From contig NZ_CP093299.1 of the NCBI RefSeq assembly GCF_024362805.1, forward strand, positions 2,450,001 to 2,514,000: DNA of 64,000 nt, in the 5' to 3' direction. This document shows positions 37,046 to 46,328 of the stretch, in pieces (within the stretch, counting starts at the first letter, position 1; each line of letters begins with the position of its first letter). The DNA is from Salipaludibacillus sp. LMS25 (GTDB lineage Bacteria; Bacillota; Bacilli; Bacillales; Salisediminibacteriaceae). The notes under the pieces were generated by a model. The model ran no database searches. It was not told the DNA's origin and saw only the letters and a list, made by a program, of their open reading frames with translations. The position numbers were made by a program, and so were the translations under genes.

Positions 37046-37615
37046 ATGGCTGAACAAAAAGCATTAACGATCCCGCTCACATATGACCAAGTAAAAGGTT
37101 TGAGAGCAGGTGATCTAGTGACGATAACTGGCACAATTTATACGGCTAGAGATGCAGCACATAAAAATATGACAGAAGCCTTATCTGCTGGAGAAGCTCT
37201 GCCGATGAATATAACGGATCAAGTTATCTATTATGCTGGGCCGACGCCAGCTAAACCAGGACGTGTGATCGGTTCCTGTGGACCGACCACAAGCGGCAGA
37301 ATGGACGCTTATTCACCGACTCTACTCGCGGAAGGGTTGCGAGGGATGATCGGCAAAGGGCCAAGAAGCCCAGAAGTGATTGAAGCGATGAAACAGCATG
37401 GGGCTGTGTATTTCGCTGCAGTAGGTGGCGCGGCTGCTGTCATCTCTGATTCCATTACGAAAGTCGATGTGGTCGCATACGAAGAATTAGGTCCCGAAGC
37501 TATTAGAAAAATGGAAGTTGTCGACTATCCATGTGTCGTGGCGATTGATAGCTTCGGAAACGATTTATATAAATTGGGTGTTGAAAAATATAAACAAACA
37601 GAGCCCACGACGTGA
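37046..37615 (+). CDS. Class I fumarate hydratase, beta subunit (FumA/TtdB C-terminal type)
   Basis: A 189-residue small subunit. Signatures are LRAGDLVTITGTIYTARDAAHKNM (about residues 19-42), GPTPAKPGRVIGSCGPTTSGRMDAY (about 65-90) and YFAAVGGAAAVI. It pairs with the alpha subunit encoded just upstream. The ribosome site GGAGGG precedes its ATG. Its stop lies 42 bp before the start of the flavoprotein gene. Confidence 0.9.
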   Translation: MAEQKALTIPLTYDQVKGLRAGDLVTITGTIYTARDAAHKNMTEALSAGEALPMNITDQVIYYAGPTPAKPGRVIGSCGPTTSGRMDAYSPTLLAEGLRGMIGKGPRSPEVIEAMKQHGAVYFAAVGGAAAVISDSITKVDVVAYEELGPEAIRKMEVVDYPCVVAIDSFGNDLYKLGVEKYKQTEPTT

Positions 37616-37657
37616 GTGAGGTCGGCAGAAACTCTAGCGATAAAGGTGGAACAAAAT

Positions 37658-39367
37658 ATGTTAACTTATGATGTGGTTGTAGTAGGTGCCGGGGGCGCAG
37701 GCATGATGGCTGCCCTTTCAGCCAGTGAAAATAAAAACTTAAACGTGGCCTGTTTATCAAAAATATTTCCAACGAGGTCTCATACAGGAGCGGCTCAAGG
37801 GGGCATTAATGCTGCAATGGGCAATCGGGATAACACCGATTCACCAGAGAGGCATTTTAAAGATACAGTTAAGGGTAGTGACTTTTTAGCTGATCAGGAT
37901 GCCGTCGAGTTTTTTACTAAACGTATGCCGGAAATCATTCAGGAATTGGACTATTACGGGGTGCCTTTTTCAAGAGACGAGAATGGGAAGGTGGCTCAGC
38001 GCCCATTTGGTGGTGCATCTAGTCCTCGTACATGCTATTCGGCGGATAAAACTGGTCACGTCATTTTACATTCTGTTTATGAACAATGTTTAAAAAATAA
38101 TGTGACATTTTTAGATGAATGGTTTCTTCTCTCACTTGTTGTTGAAGAGGATGAGTGCCATGGTTTGGTAGCCATGGACATTAAATCAGGGGAAATCCAT
38201 GGGATAAAAGCAAAATCTATCGTCATAGCAAGCGGCGGCTTCGGACGTATTTATTGGAATAGAACGACGAATGCATTTAATATGACAGGGGATGGAACGG
38301 CTGCCTGTTTTGAAGCGGGTATTCCTGTTAAAGATCCTGAATTCGTTCAGTTTCACCCAACTGGTTTAGCTTCTACTGGGATTTTACTCTCGGAAGCGTG
38401 TCGTGGAGAAGGTGGTTACCTTCTTAATAAAGATGGTGAGCGTTTCATGAAAAAATATGCTCCTGACAAAATGGAATTAGCACCGCGAGACCTCGTATCT
38501 CGTTCGATTGAAATGGAGATAAAAGCGGGGAGAGGATTCGGTGAAGGGCTAGAAGCTTATGTTCTTATGGATCTGCGTCATCTAGGTGAAGAAAAAATCA
38601 TGGAACGCCTGCCACAAGTGCGGGAATTGGCCTTAGATTTTGAAGGGACAGATTTAATGAAAGAACCAGTCCCGATCAGACCGAGCTGTCACTATATGAT
38701 GGGCGGGATTCATGTCATCAATCCGGAAACACTTGAAACACCTGTTAAAGGTATTCATGCCGCCGGGGAATGTGCCTGTGTCTCACTACATGGTGCAAAC
38801 CGGTTAGGTGGCAACTCGGTAGCTGACGTTGTCTTATTTGGAAAGTATGCAGGGATAGGTGCTAGGAAAACGGCTGAACAACGATCGTTCAGCGGTGACA
38901 CACTGCTGACCGAGAAGGCAACAGAATGGCATGATAAGTTTCATACGATGAGGCAAAAAGAAGCAGGAAAAAGCCTTGTTGAGATTCGTAACACGATGGC
39001 AGGAACAATGTGGGATAATGTCGGTATTTTTCGTAAAAAAGATGAGATGGTGCATGCGCTGGAAACAATTGAACAGCTCATAGAAGATTATAAGGAAACG
39101 TTCATTGGAGATGCGGCCATCCGTTATAATATGGCGTTCGTCAATTACGTTGAAATTGGCAATTTACTCACATTAGCTAAAGCTGTGGCAATGGGGGCTA
39201 TTGCAAGAGAAGAAAGTCGTGGCTCGCATTCAAGGGAAGACTTCCCTGAACGCCGTGATGACGAATTTTTAAAGCATACCCTGATCTATAAAGAGGGCGA
39301 CGATTACCGCCTTGATCACTGTCCAGTGAGTATTACGTCATATACGCCTGAGGAGAGAGTTTACTAA
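37658..39367 (+). CDS. Fumarate reductase/succinate dehydrogenase flavoprotein subunit
   Basis: A 569-residue subunit with covalently bound FAD. The dinucleotide motif is VVVGAGGAGMMAALSAS (about residues 6-22). The FAD-linking His is in RSHTGAAQGGINAA (about 42-50). Catalytic segments include QFHPTGLASTG, RGEGGYLLN and the C-terminal HGANRLGGNSV. The ATG at 37658 follows AAAGGTGG; the longer frame from 37616 has no ribosome site. No Tat signal, so it faces the cytoplasm, unlike Wolinella MfrA. The partner genes overlap it, and the CCG-domain third subunit marks it as a type E enzyme. Confidence 0.92.
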   Translation: MLTYDVVVVGAGGAGMMAALSASENKNLNVACLSKIFPTRSHTGAAQGGINAAMGNRDNTDSPERHFKDTVKGSDFLADQDAVEFFTKRMPEIIQELDYYGVPFSRDENGKVAQRPFGGASSPRTCYSADKTGHVILHSVYEQCLKNNVTFLDEWFLLSLVVEEDECHGLVAMDIKSGEIHGIKAKSIVIASGGFGRIYWNRTTNAFNMTGDGTAACFEAGIPVKDPEFVQFHPTGLASTGILLSEACRGEGGYLLNKDGERFMKKYAPDKMELAPRDLVSRSIEMEIKAGRGFGEGLEAYVLMDLRHLGEEKIMERLPQVRELALDFEGTDLMKEPVPIRPSCHYMMGGIHVINPETLETPVKGIHAAGECACVSLHGANRLGGNSVADVVLFGKYAGIGARKTAEQRSFSGDTLLTEKATEWHDKFHTMRQKEAGKSLVEIRNTMAGTMWDNVGIFRKKDEMVHALETIEQLIEDYKETFIGDAAIRYNMAFVNYVEIGNLLTLAKAVAMGAIAREESRGSHSREDFPERRDDEFLKHTLIYKEGDDYRLDHCPVSITSYTPEERVY

Positions 39368-40320
39368 TGGATAAATTTATTTTTCACATACAACGTTTTG
39401 ACGGCGAAAAAAAATGGCTTCAGCGCTATGAACTTCCCTATGAACCAGGGAAAACCGTCCTCTGGGCGTTAACGACGATTAAGGACGACTTAGACCCAAC
39501 ATTGAACTTTACGTCAGCCTGTCGTCACGCCATTTGCGGAAGCTGTGGCATTAAAGTTAATGGCCATTCTTTCTTAAGTTGTAAAACATCTTTAGATGAA
39601 CTTGTTGCCAGATTCAAGACGACAGCACTCACATTCGAACCAATGGGGAATTTTGATGTTGTAAGAGATTTGGTGATTGATTGGAAGCCTAAAATGGAAA
39701 AGATGAAAAAAGTGAACCCATGGCTTTCCCCGGCGAGCCACGGTAGCAAGAGTGACGGTTTTATTCAATCAAAAGAAGAGGCTGACGCTATCGCTAAGCC
39801 GACAGATTGTATTTTATGTGGTGCTTGCGCGTCTGAATGTAATCAATTAGATGTGAATGATGGCTCATATCTCGATCCCTTTATTTTTAACAAAGCGTAT
39901 CGTTTTCTCGTAGATTCTAGAGATAATGCTCCCGACGCACGCTTAAAGCCAGTAGTCGAGAATGGTTTATGGAAATGTCTTCATTGTAATGAGTGTGTGA
40001 CACAGTGCCCTAAAGGGATTCCTTTAACAGATCAGATCGCTTATTTACGACAACGGTCGATGGAGAACGGAGAAAGGAATAATCAAGGCGCGCGACACGC
40101 CTATGCTTTCCATGATGATGTGAGGAGCAAAGGGCGTTTAAATGAAATGATGCTCCCAGTGAAAACGGATGGTGTTGTCAAAACAGTCACGAAAAAAATA
40201 CCATTTGCTTATCGCATGATAGCAAAAGGGAAAATAAATCCATTTCATTTTCCTAAGAAAATTGACGGCATTGAAGGCGTGAGAAAAATATACAGCGAGA
40301 ATGAAAAGGAGCGAGTCTGA
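39367..40320 (+). CDS. Fumarate reductase/succinate dehydrogenase iron-sulfur subunit
   Basis: A 317-residue electron-transfer subunit. The 2Fe-2S ferredoxin domain has [15 protein letters not shown] with a later Cys in [11 protein letters not shown] (about residues 50-75). The C-terminal cluster motifs are [15 protein letters not shown] (about 147-160) and [14 protein letters not shown] (about 200-215). It is longer than the B. subtilis SdhB by a C-terminal extension of about 60 residues, as in type E enzymes. It overlaps the flavoprotein stop (TAATG) and the next gene (TGATG), so the three are translationally coupled. Confidence 0.92.
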   Translation: MDKFIFHIQRFDGEKKWLQRYELPYEPGKTVLWALTTIKDDLDPTLNFTSACRHAICGSCGIKVNGHSFLSCKTSLDELVARFKTTALTFEPMGNFDVVRDLVIDWKPKMEKMKKVNPWLSPASHGSKSDGFIQSKEEADAIAKPTDCILCGACASECNQLDVNDGSYLDPFIFNKAYRFLVDSRDNAPDARLKPVVENGLWKCLHCNECVTQCPKGIPLTDQIAYLRQRSMENGERNNQGARHAYAFHDDVRSKGRLNEMMLPVKTDGVVKTVTKKIPFAYRMIAKGKINPFHFPKKIDGIEGVRKIYSENEKERV

Positions 40321-41195
40321 TGAGATATGCCTTTTTTCCAGGATGTACGTTAGAATCTGCGGCTGAGGAATTAATGATTTCCACGAAGAAAGTAGCAGCG
40401 GCCATGGGAATCGAGCTGATTGAATTAAACGGCTGGACATGTTGTGGAGCCAGCCATATACAAGATGTGAACGCTGATTTGAGCGATGCGGTTAATGCAC
40501 GAAATATTGCTTTGGCAGAAGAATTGAATGCCCCTTTATTAACCGTCTGCAATACATGTACACTTATGCTTAGAAATACGAAAACAAAGCTCGATAAAAG
40601 TGAGAAGAAACGAGATTCAGCTAATGCGAAGCTTCATGAAGCAGGGATGACGTATAAAGGCACATCTGATGTCACCCATTTATTATGGGTCCTCATTAAA
40701 GACTATGGGTTGGATGAGCTTAAGAAATTAGTAAAACGCCCGCTAACAGGTTTGAAAGTGGCTAATTTCTACGGGTGTCACATTTTAAGACCAGCTGATG
40801 TGATGGGATTTGAAGATCCATTAAATCCGCAATCGATGGAAATGGTAGCAGAAGCACTAGGGGCGGAAGTTGTGGATTATGATCAACGTCTTGCCTGTTG
40901 CGGGTTTCATGCCGTCTTTCCAGCAGAAAAAGAAGTGATGAAGCTCACAGAAAAAAATTGTTTGTCATCTAAAGCCGCTAAAGCGGATTGTATCGTGACA
41001 CCTTGTCCTCTCTGTCAAATGCAGTTGGATATGTATCAGCCTGATGCACAAAAAGGAAGTCAAATGGACATCACTATGCCGATTTTACACTTGCCTCAAT
41101 TAATTGGGCTGGCGTTAGGGTTCGAGCCTGAAGAGTTGGCGATCGACCGCCATATAGTCGATGTTATTCCTACATTAAAGGTGGCAATAGGTTAG
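40320..41195 (+). CDS. CCG-domain subunit (SdhE/MfrE, HdrB-like)
   Basis: A 291-residue protein with two CCG domains like heterodisulfide reductase subunit [14 protein letters not shown] ... WTCCGASHI (residues about 5-46) and [10 protein letters not shown] ... [11 protein letters not shown] (about 150-200), plus CPLC further on. In type E complexes (Campylobacter/Wolinella MfrABE, archaeal SdhABE) this subunit replaces the haem-containing membrane anchor and probably holds a noncubane 4Fe-4S cluster for quinol reaction. No cytochrome b anchor gene is present. A strong terminator at 41263 closes the operon. Confidence 0.88.
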   Translation: MRYAFFPGCTLESAAEELMISTKKVAAAMGIELIELNGWTCCGASHIQDVNADLSDAVNARNIALAEELNAPLLTVCNTCTLMLRNTKTKLDKSEKKRDSANAKLHEAGMTYKGTSDVTHLLWVLIKDYGLDELKKLVKRPLTGLKVANFYGCHILRPADVMGFEDPLNPQSMEMVAEALGAEVVDYDQRLACCGFHAVFPAEKEVMKLTEKNCLSSKAAKADCIVTPCPLCQMQLDMYQPDAQKGSQMDITMPILHLPQLIGLALGFEPEELAIDRHIVDVIPTLKVAIG

Positions 41196-41262
41196 TTAAC
41201 GGTCTGGAACTATATGAACTGCACAAATGTCATCATTCAAAATAAGATATCAAATTTCGAAT

Positions 41263-41307
41263 AAAGGGTTGTCTTCATAAGTTAATACTTATGCGGCAAC
41301 CCTTTTA
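41263..41307 (+). terminator. Intrinsic terminator
   Basis: Long stem AAAGGGTTG plus CATAAGT pairing with ACTTATG and CAACCCTTTT; end of the dicarboxylate operon. Confidence 0.75.
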
Positions 41308-41453
41308 AATGAGTAAACATGTCAGCTATATAGGCGGGTGGTATCTAAGGATCAGAAGTATCATGTTTCTTCCTATTGAAGTCACCCACCCAATTTTCAA
41401 GCTTATAAAATCAATGAGTCTTCCATCCTCAATGACACGTTTTTTCATGGGTA

Positions 41454-41679
41454 CTATTTTATTGAGGTGATTGTTATAACAAGTCGACTCGGTTTATTTT
41501 CCTCAGCAACCTGTTTACCTGCTTCTATTGCCTCATCCATTTTATCCCACTCTTAAGGGCAGTAAAACCCCCACTGATTGAAGCTTAGCTTTATCAAAGT
41601 CTTGCTCAGGTGCTACATCCTCGATTTTTAAAAACCAAGCATCGGCATCTTTATTTGGTCTGACAGTGTCTTCTTTCAT
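41454..41679 (-). pseudogene. DUF2188-like small gene broken by a short type A element
   Basis: An ATG with an excellent ribosome site (GGGAGG) starts MKEDTVRPNKDADAWFLKIE..., then after 30 codons enters the element at 41541-41594 and stops 15 codons later. Removing exactly 49 bp (everything after the first TTTAT, including the second one) rejoins the frame to MDEAIEAGKQVAEENKPSRL and gives a 58-residue protein. The EAIEAGK-VAEENKPSRLVI stretch matches the DUF2188 pattern also seen in the gene at 52283. The element therefore inserted into a functional gene. Confidence 0.7.
41541..41594 (+). repeat. TTTAT-bounded element, type A short form, inside a gene
   Basis: TTTATCCCACTCTTAAGGGC at the left and GAAGCTTAGCTTTAT at the right. 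The reconstructed target carries a single TTTAT. Confidence 0.9.
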
Positions 41680-41925
41680 TGTTGACGCCTCCCTTTGTAA
41701 AGAATAATCATTTTCTAAAGCTACTAAATAACTTGTCTTTTTGTTAATAGGTGCTTAACGTTGCGATTCCCGGTTGAGAACGAGACTAAACAAGAAGGTA
41801 GATGACATGTACCATATGCCAATGGACATAGGCTTTTTTACACCAATGAAACAAAAGGCTTGCTGATTTCACTTTATTCGCCTAAAATTGAAACGTATTT
41901 TGATCGTTAGAAAGAAGGAAAAGAC

Positions 41926-42531
41926 ATGTGGGATGTATTAAACGTTATTGGTACCATTGCGTTTGCTTTGAGCGGTGTGCTAGTAGCGATGGAAGAAAAG
42001 TATGATTTAATTGGTATTTATATTTTAGGGTTTATTACGGCATTCGGTGGTGGAGCTGTGAGGAATTTACTTATTGGTGTGCCAGTATCAGAACTTTGGG
42101 GACAAGGGGCGCTCTTTACTGTTGCTTTTGCTGTTATGACGTTAGCATTTGTATTTCCGAAAGTAGTGCGATGGACACTTCTTCGTAGAGGTGTCTTTTT
42201 TGATGCCATTGGACTGGGGGCATTTTCGGTCCAAGGAGCGATGTATGCCTATTCCATGGACTTGCCGTTAAGTGCTAGTATCGCTGCCGCTGCATTAACT
42301 GGAACAGGGGGTGGGATGATTAGAGATGTCTTAGCAGGGAGAAAGCCATTATTTCTACAGAAAGATATTTATATTGCATGGACCTTAATTCCAGGAATCA
42401 TTGTAGGAACAGGCTGGTTAACGTCGTCATGGCAGCTTTTATTGATTGTTGTGACAGTCGTCATTATGCGACTTTGCGCCTCCTATTTCGGCTGGAAACT
42501 TCCTATTCGAACAGTTAGTTACCATACATGA
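41926..42531 (+). CDS. TRIC/UPF0126 family cation channel-like protein (YvgT type)
   Basis: A 201-residue membrane protein with seven hydrophobic segments and two repeated halves. Each half carries the family Gly-rich kink and basic motif: FGGGAVRNLLIG (about residues 40-51) and GTGGGMIRDVLAG (about 127-139). TRIC homologs form trimeric monovalent cation channels; physiological role in bacteria is uncertain. Ribosome site GAAGGAAAAG. A bidirectional terminator separates it from the convergent YflT-like gene. Confidence 0.88.
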   Translation: MWDVLNVIGTIAFALSGVLVAMEEKYDLIGIYILGFITAFGGGAVRNLLIGVPVSELWGQGALFTVAFAVMTLAFVFPKVVRWTLLRRGVFFDAIGLGAFSVQGAMYAYSMDLPLSASIAAAALTGTGGGMIRDVLAGRKPLFLQKDIYIAWTLIPGIIVGTGWLTSSWQLLLIVVTVVIMRLCASYFGWKLPIRTVSYHT

Positions 42532-42534
42532 TAA

Positions 42535-42563
42535 ACGAAGCAGTGATACTCACTGCTTCGTTT
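42535..42563. terminator. Bidirectional terminator
   Basis: Perfect stem ACGAAGCAGTGA/TCACTGCTTCGT with a TAC loop between convergent genes; T-rich downstream on the plus strand. Confidence 0.75.
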
Positions 42564-42598
42564 CATCGCATTCTAGACCATATTGCAATGGTACTGTG

Positions 42599-42943
42599 TT
42601 AAATAAAGACATCTTCTGGGGCATCTTTAACGACCACGACAATTTTTCCCTCATCTAAACTTTCCTCTAAATCTTCTGCCATAGCATCAGTGAAGCCAAC
42701 TTCACTAAATTTTGTGCGGAGTTCATCGCCTTTTTGCCGGAATAGATTCTTCGTTGCTTCTCCAAAGCTTTGCTCACTCATGCCAATCGTATTCGCATCT
42801 GCATTGTCAGCGACTCTTTTCGTTCGATCATCGTCATGGGCGACAACATAAATATTATCTCCACTAATACCTTTGTTTTTTAATGCTTGAACAGACGATA
42901 CAACTTCCTCATCATTGTGAAATTCTTTGTAAATAGGTGTCAT
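42599..42943 (-). CDS. General stress protein 17M-like (YflT family)
   Basis: A 114-residue cytoplasmic protein of the heat-induced YflT family (DUF1269-like/general stress 17M). Typical features are the ferredoxin-like start with KEFHNDEEVVSSVQALKNKGISGDNIYVVAHDDDRTKRVADNA (about residues 6-48) and the acidic end KIVVVVKDAPED. In B. subtilis the paralog is SigB controlled; no SigB promoter was identified here. A good ribosome site, AAAGGATGA, precedes the ATG. Confidence 0.85.
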   Translation of the reverse strand: MTPIYKEFHNDEEVVSSVQALKNKGISGDNIYVVAHDDDRTKRVADNADANTIGMSEQSFGEATKNLFRQKGDELRTKFSEVGFTDAMAEDLEESLDEGKIVVVVKDAPEDVFI

Positions 42944-43229
42944 GTCTTATCATCCTTTCGATTAAATTGAGTTTTATTGTTACTCGGTGTTATGCACTGT
43001 TTTCCATTCTTGGGAGAGAAGTAAACATCTTTTTTAATAAAATAAGGCGAATTAGGACTCTTGGATTAGGCAATGGGATGGGCTTATGAAGGTGAAAAAG
43101 AGGAGTGAATAACCAGCGAAGGTTATTTCTAATCGATTAGTACGAAGAATCCATAAGCGGTAAACTAATCGATTTTTGGGGACATGCTAGTCCATTTTAC
43201 GACATATAAATGTTGCTTGAATCCGTTTC
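42944..43229. other. Gap without recognisable gene
   Basis: Holds inverted copies of TAATCGATT (43131 and 43163) but no gene. The stretch 43466-43786 beyond the elements shows only a short decayed frame (MMPKDYVSRVV, about 43517) that may be a scrap of a transporter gene. Confidence 0.35.
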
Positions 43230-43312
43230 AAACGGACGCTCATGTCTTGGTTCAGTCAACTGCCAGTCAGTTGGAGAAGAACGAAAACTCAGAGATGGAA
43301 GGTTCGTTTTAT
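43230..43312 (+). repeat. TTTAT-bounded element, type B, right half
   Basis: Begins within AACGGACGCTCATGTC and ends GGAAGGTTCGTTTTAT; directly joined to the type A element that follows, sharing TTTAT. Confidence 0.75.
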
Positions 43313-43465
43313 CCCACTCTTAAGGGGCAGTAAAACCCCCACCTCAAAACTTAAGAAGGTCGACAAGTTTAGGTGGGGGATAAACTGCCCCTAAAGGTCC
43401 CATAAGTTAACGAACAATCAGTGGGGGATGAAGGAAAACGCCCACTGATTGAAGCTTAGCTTTAT
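43308..43465 (+). repeat. TTTAT-bounded element, type A full form
   Basis: Complete, with both hairpins close to the consensus of the window. Confidence 0.92.
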
Positions 43466-43786
43466 GAGTAACTAGTCAACATAGGAGCCACTCGTTCCGC
43501 CAAATGTATGTTAATGAGATGATGCCTAAAGATTATGTTTCTCGTGTGGTGATGCAACTGGTCGAATTGGTTGGTGACACGTTCTTCTTTTCAGTCTGTC
43601 GGGGCAGTGGTCGTAGTGCTTGCCCACCCTAAAATGATGACCAAAGTGATTATGTATCCCATGAAGTAAAAGCTAGAAAAGCCCTTGGTACGGAAGAAGC
43701 ACTGATACTTATGCTTTAAGGAGAATAGAGGCCGAAAGTGCGCTCGGCCGATCGTTCTACCGCTTTTTCCTGTGATAACCTAAACG

Positions 43787-43828
43787 AAAGAGAACCAGTG
43801 AAATCACGACTGGTTCTCTTTGTATTTT
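43787..43828 (+). terminator. Isolated terminator-like hairpin
   Basis: Stem AAAGAGAACCAGT/ACTGGTTCTCTTT with TGTATTTT after it. No intact plus-strand gene precedes it, so it may be left over from a lost gene. Confidence 0.55.
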
Positions 43829-43946
43829 AAAGGCGCTTTTGAGACAGCCTTTTACAAGATGAGACGAATTTAGCTGCTTGAGCCTAGCATCTAGGGGAGA
43901 TTGTTTAGTCTGATGAGTTGTGAAGACGGAGGAGTCTTCTTCCTCC

Positions 43947-44510
43947 TTACTCTTGCTGTGCTGTCAGATTGTCTACTAATTTTTCCGCTGCTTTACGATA
44001 AATATTACTCATGTTAATAAGCGTGAGAATCATCATAATGTGCTTCTGCGTGACGGTAGCATCTTTTGAAAGGTCATCTACCTCTGACAAATGATCAGTA
44101 CAACCCTTACGAAACTTATCTGAATTTCCTTTAGACAAGGTTAAATAATGGGTATAAAATGCTTGAAGCGCTTCTGGTGAAGGGGCGGAACCTTCTATCA
44201 ATTCCGATAACGTCAGTTTAATGTCTTGGATAGATAATACACCCTTCATTTCATAAATTAAAGAGAGAAAAATCATGTGTTCCTTAGCATATTTTTTATT
44301 TTTAATTGGAGGAATCAGTCCTCCTTTTGCATAATTATTAATCATGGTTTTCGTTAGAACTTTATCTTTTTCATGGCGCTTAGCATCATCAAACGTCTTA
44401 TCGAATAATTGAATGACCTGGTCCATATACAGATCAAGGTCAGGGATGTCCGTCAGTTCAATGTGATTGTTAAGCTGTAGGTTAGCTAACAGTTCCTCAA
44501 GGGTTTCCAT
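43947..44510 (-). CDS. DUF1836 family protein
   Basis: A 187-residue helical protein matching DUF1836: YMDQVIQLFDKTF, then KDKVLTKTMINNYAKGGLIPPIKNKKYAKEHM (about residues 55-90), which has a MerR-like DNA-binding look. Relatives in Bacillus (YvhA-like) are poorly understood and may be regulators. The ATG after TTGGAGG was chosen; the 36 upstream residues in the longer frame are a non-family hydrophobic stretch. Divergent from the hemolysin III-like gene, 155 bp away. Confidence 0.75.
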   Translation of the reverse strand: METLEELLANLQLNNHIELTDIPDLDLYMDQVIQLFDKTFDDAKRHEKDKVLTKTMINNYAKGGLIPPIKNKKYAKEHMIFLSLIYEMKGVLSIQDIKLTLSELIEGSAPSPEALQAFYTHYLTLSKGNSDKFRKGCTDHLSEVDDLSKDATVTQKHIMMILTLINMSNIYRKAAEKLVDNLTAQQE

Positions 44511-44665
44511 CGTTAAAACCTCCAATAAATAAATGCAAAAAAGTGATATGTTAATTAAAGTATATATGGTAAAACAGCATAAGTAAATGTTGACTATTAG
44601 TTGTTGTAGGTATATCATATTAAGTAGTTACAAAAACTACATAAAGTATTCAGGAGGTTATGTTA

Positions 44666-45313
44666 ATGAATGCGTATATTCGGGAACCGGTGAACGGTCT
44701 CACACATTTGGCTGGTGCACTTCTATCATTCGTTGCATTGCTAGCAATGGTTATGAAGGTCTCTGTAGATGGTGTCTCCCCATTGGAGCTTATGGCAGTG
44801 ATTATTTTTGGGATCAGTCTCATATTGTTGTATTCAGCTTCTGCCACCTATCATATGGTCATTGCTAAAGATAAAGTTATTGCGTTTTTTAGACGGATGG
44901 ATCATTCGATGATTTATGTGTTGATTGCAGGTACTTATACACCATTTTGTCTTATTACAATGAATGGTATAGCAGGGTGGACACTGTTTGGTGTTGTGAC
45001 AGTTCTGGCTATTGCAGGTGTAGTCTTTAAAATGGTTTGGTTTCATTCTCCTAGATGGCTCTCAACGGGACTATATATTGGAATGGGGTGGCTTGTGGTC
45101 TTCTTTTTTGCTCCGTTATCTGAAGTCATGGCTTTTCCTGGACTGATGCTACTTCTTGCTGGAGGTATTTTATATACGATAGGCGGTGTGATCTATGGTT
45201 GGAAACCTCATTGGATTGAATTTAAACACATCGGCTACCATGAGATTTTTCATATCTTTATTTTACTTGGAAGTTTAGCCCATTTCCTCAGTGTTTATTT
45301 ATATGTCATATAA
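44666..45313 (+). CDS. Hemolysin III/YplQ family membrane protein
   Basis: A 215-residue protein with seven hydrophobic segments, of the PAQR/hemolysin III family. Conserved pieces are NGLTHLAGALLSF (His of the PAQR metal site), SATYHM, FRRMDHSMIYVLIAGTYTPF and the C-terminal GYHEIFHIFILLGSLAHF. The Ser/His/Asp pattern suggests a zinc site with hydrolase-like chemistry; no hemolysis is implied. The second ATG (44666) has the correct distance from GGAGG. Terminator follows directly. Confidence 0.88.
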   Translation: MNAYIREPVNGLTHLAGALLSFVALLAMVMKVSVDGVSPLELMAVIIFGISLILLYSASATYHMVIAKDKVIAFFRRMDHSMIYVLIAGTYTPFCLITMNGIAGWTLFGVVTVLAIAGVVFKMVWFHSPRWLSTGLYIGMGWLVVFFFAPLSEVMAFPGLMLLLAGGILYTIGGVIYGWKPHWIEFKHIGYHEIFHIFILLGSLAHFLSVYLYVI

Positions 45314-45314
45314 T

Positions 45315-45350
45315 GACAAACTGACTGGAGCTGTCCAGTTAGTTTTTTTG
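45315..45350 (+). terminator. Intrinsic terminator
   Basis: Stem AAACTGACTGGA/TCCAGTTAGTTT with T7, two bases after the hemolysin III-like stop. Confidence 0.8.
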
Positions 45351-45389
45351 TTATATTATTTTGACGAAATGAAATTGTGGGGGAGTAAA

Positions 45390-45412
45390 AACTCCCCTGT
45401 TTAAGGGGAGTT
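45390..45412. terminator. Hairpin between convergent genes
   Basis: AACTCCCC/GGGGAGTT with a 7-base loop; likely terminates the minus-strand YihY gene. Confidence 0.55.
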
Positions 45413-45433
45413 AACATGAACGTTGGATGTAAC

Positions 45434-46225
45434 CTATAAATGGTGTCTATCTTCTTTTAATATGGCGTTTATTTCACCACCGAGAAGCAGGATAAGAGAG
45501 GATAGATGGAACCAGACCATTAGAGCAATGACCGTCCCGATTGTCCCATAAGTGGCTGAATAATTAGCAAATGTATTTAAATAAATCGAAAAGCCATAAG
45601 AGGTTAACTGCCAGCCCAGTGTTGCGACGATAGCACCAATATACACGTCTCGAAAATGAAGTCGAATGTTGGGGCCTACTAGATAGAGAATTAAAAAAAC
45701 TAAAAAGGTGATTGTTGATGTAAATAACCACCGGAAGACATCAATTTCAAAAAGTCCCAAATCAAACTCTAAAAAATGTTGCAGTTGAGAACCGATAATT
45801 TGAACCCCAAGAGCCACAATAATGACAAAAAACATGGAGATAGTTAAGATAATAGAGGTTAAGCGAGCTTTGATCATGCCACGTTCCGCTGATACGTGAT
45901 AGGCTGTGTTCAATGATCTAATAATGGCATTTAAGGCAAGGGAAGCCGTCCATAAAGTAAAGATAATCCCTAATGAAAGAGCTCCAGTTTGGTGATTGCG
46001 CTCAAGGACTTGCCACTGGTTTTCAATCACTTCAAGCACCCCGGCAGGAATATAAGCTTCCTGAAGGAGCCGATATACATCCTCGAACGTGAAAGGGAGA
46101 AATGTTAGCAGACTGATAATAAAGATGAGAAAAGGAAATAGTGATAATAGAAAATAGTAAGCACATTGAGCCCCTAAGTCAATTAAATTGTGCTGGTTAA
46201 AACGGGTCCATAGCAGCTTTAACAT
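45434..46225 (-). CDS. YihY/BrkB family inner membrane protein
   Basis: A 263-residue protein with six hydrophobic segments and the family opening GAQCAYYFLLSLFPFLIFIISLLTFLP (about residues 18-44), LWTASLALNAIIRSLNTAYHV and the C-terminal TYGTIGTVIALMVWFHLSSLILLLGGEINA. The family is sometimes misnamed ribonuclease BN; its function is unclear. Ribosome site CTAGGAGGGA precedes the ATG. It faces a short type A element upstream. Confidence 0.88.
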   Translation of the reverse strand: MLKLLWTRFNQHNLIDLGAQCAYYFLLSLFPFLIFIISLLTFLPFTFEDVYRLLQEAYIPAGVLEVIENQWQVLERNHQTGALSLGIIFTLWTASLALNAIIRSLNTAYHVSAERGMIKARLTSIILTISMFFVIIVALGVQIIGSQLQHFLEFDLGLFEIDVFRWLFTSTITFLVFLILYLVGPNIRLHFRDVYIGAIVATLGWQLTSYGFSIYLNTFANYSATYGTIGTVIALMVWFHLSSLILLLGGEINAILKEDRHHL

Positions 46226-46328
46226 GGCAGTCCCTCCTAGAAGAAAATAAGCTTGTATTTAATACCTTATTCCCGTAAAGTTTGAAGAAGAATCTTTAAT
46301 ACGTATAAGTTACGCATAACGATTAAAA

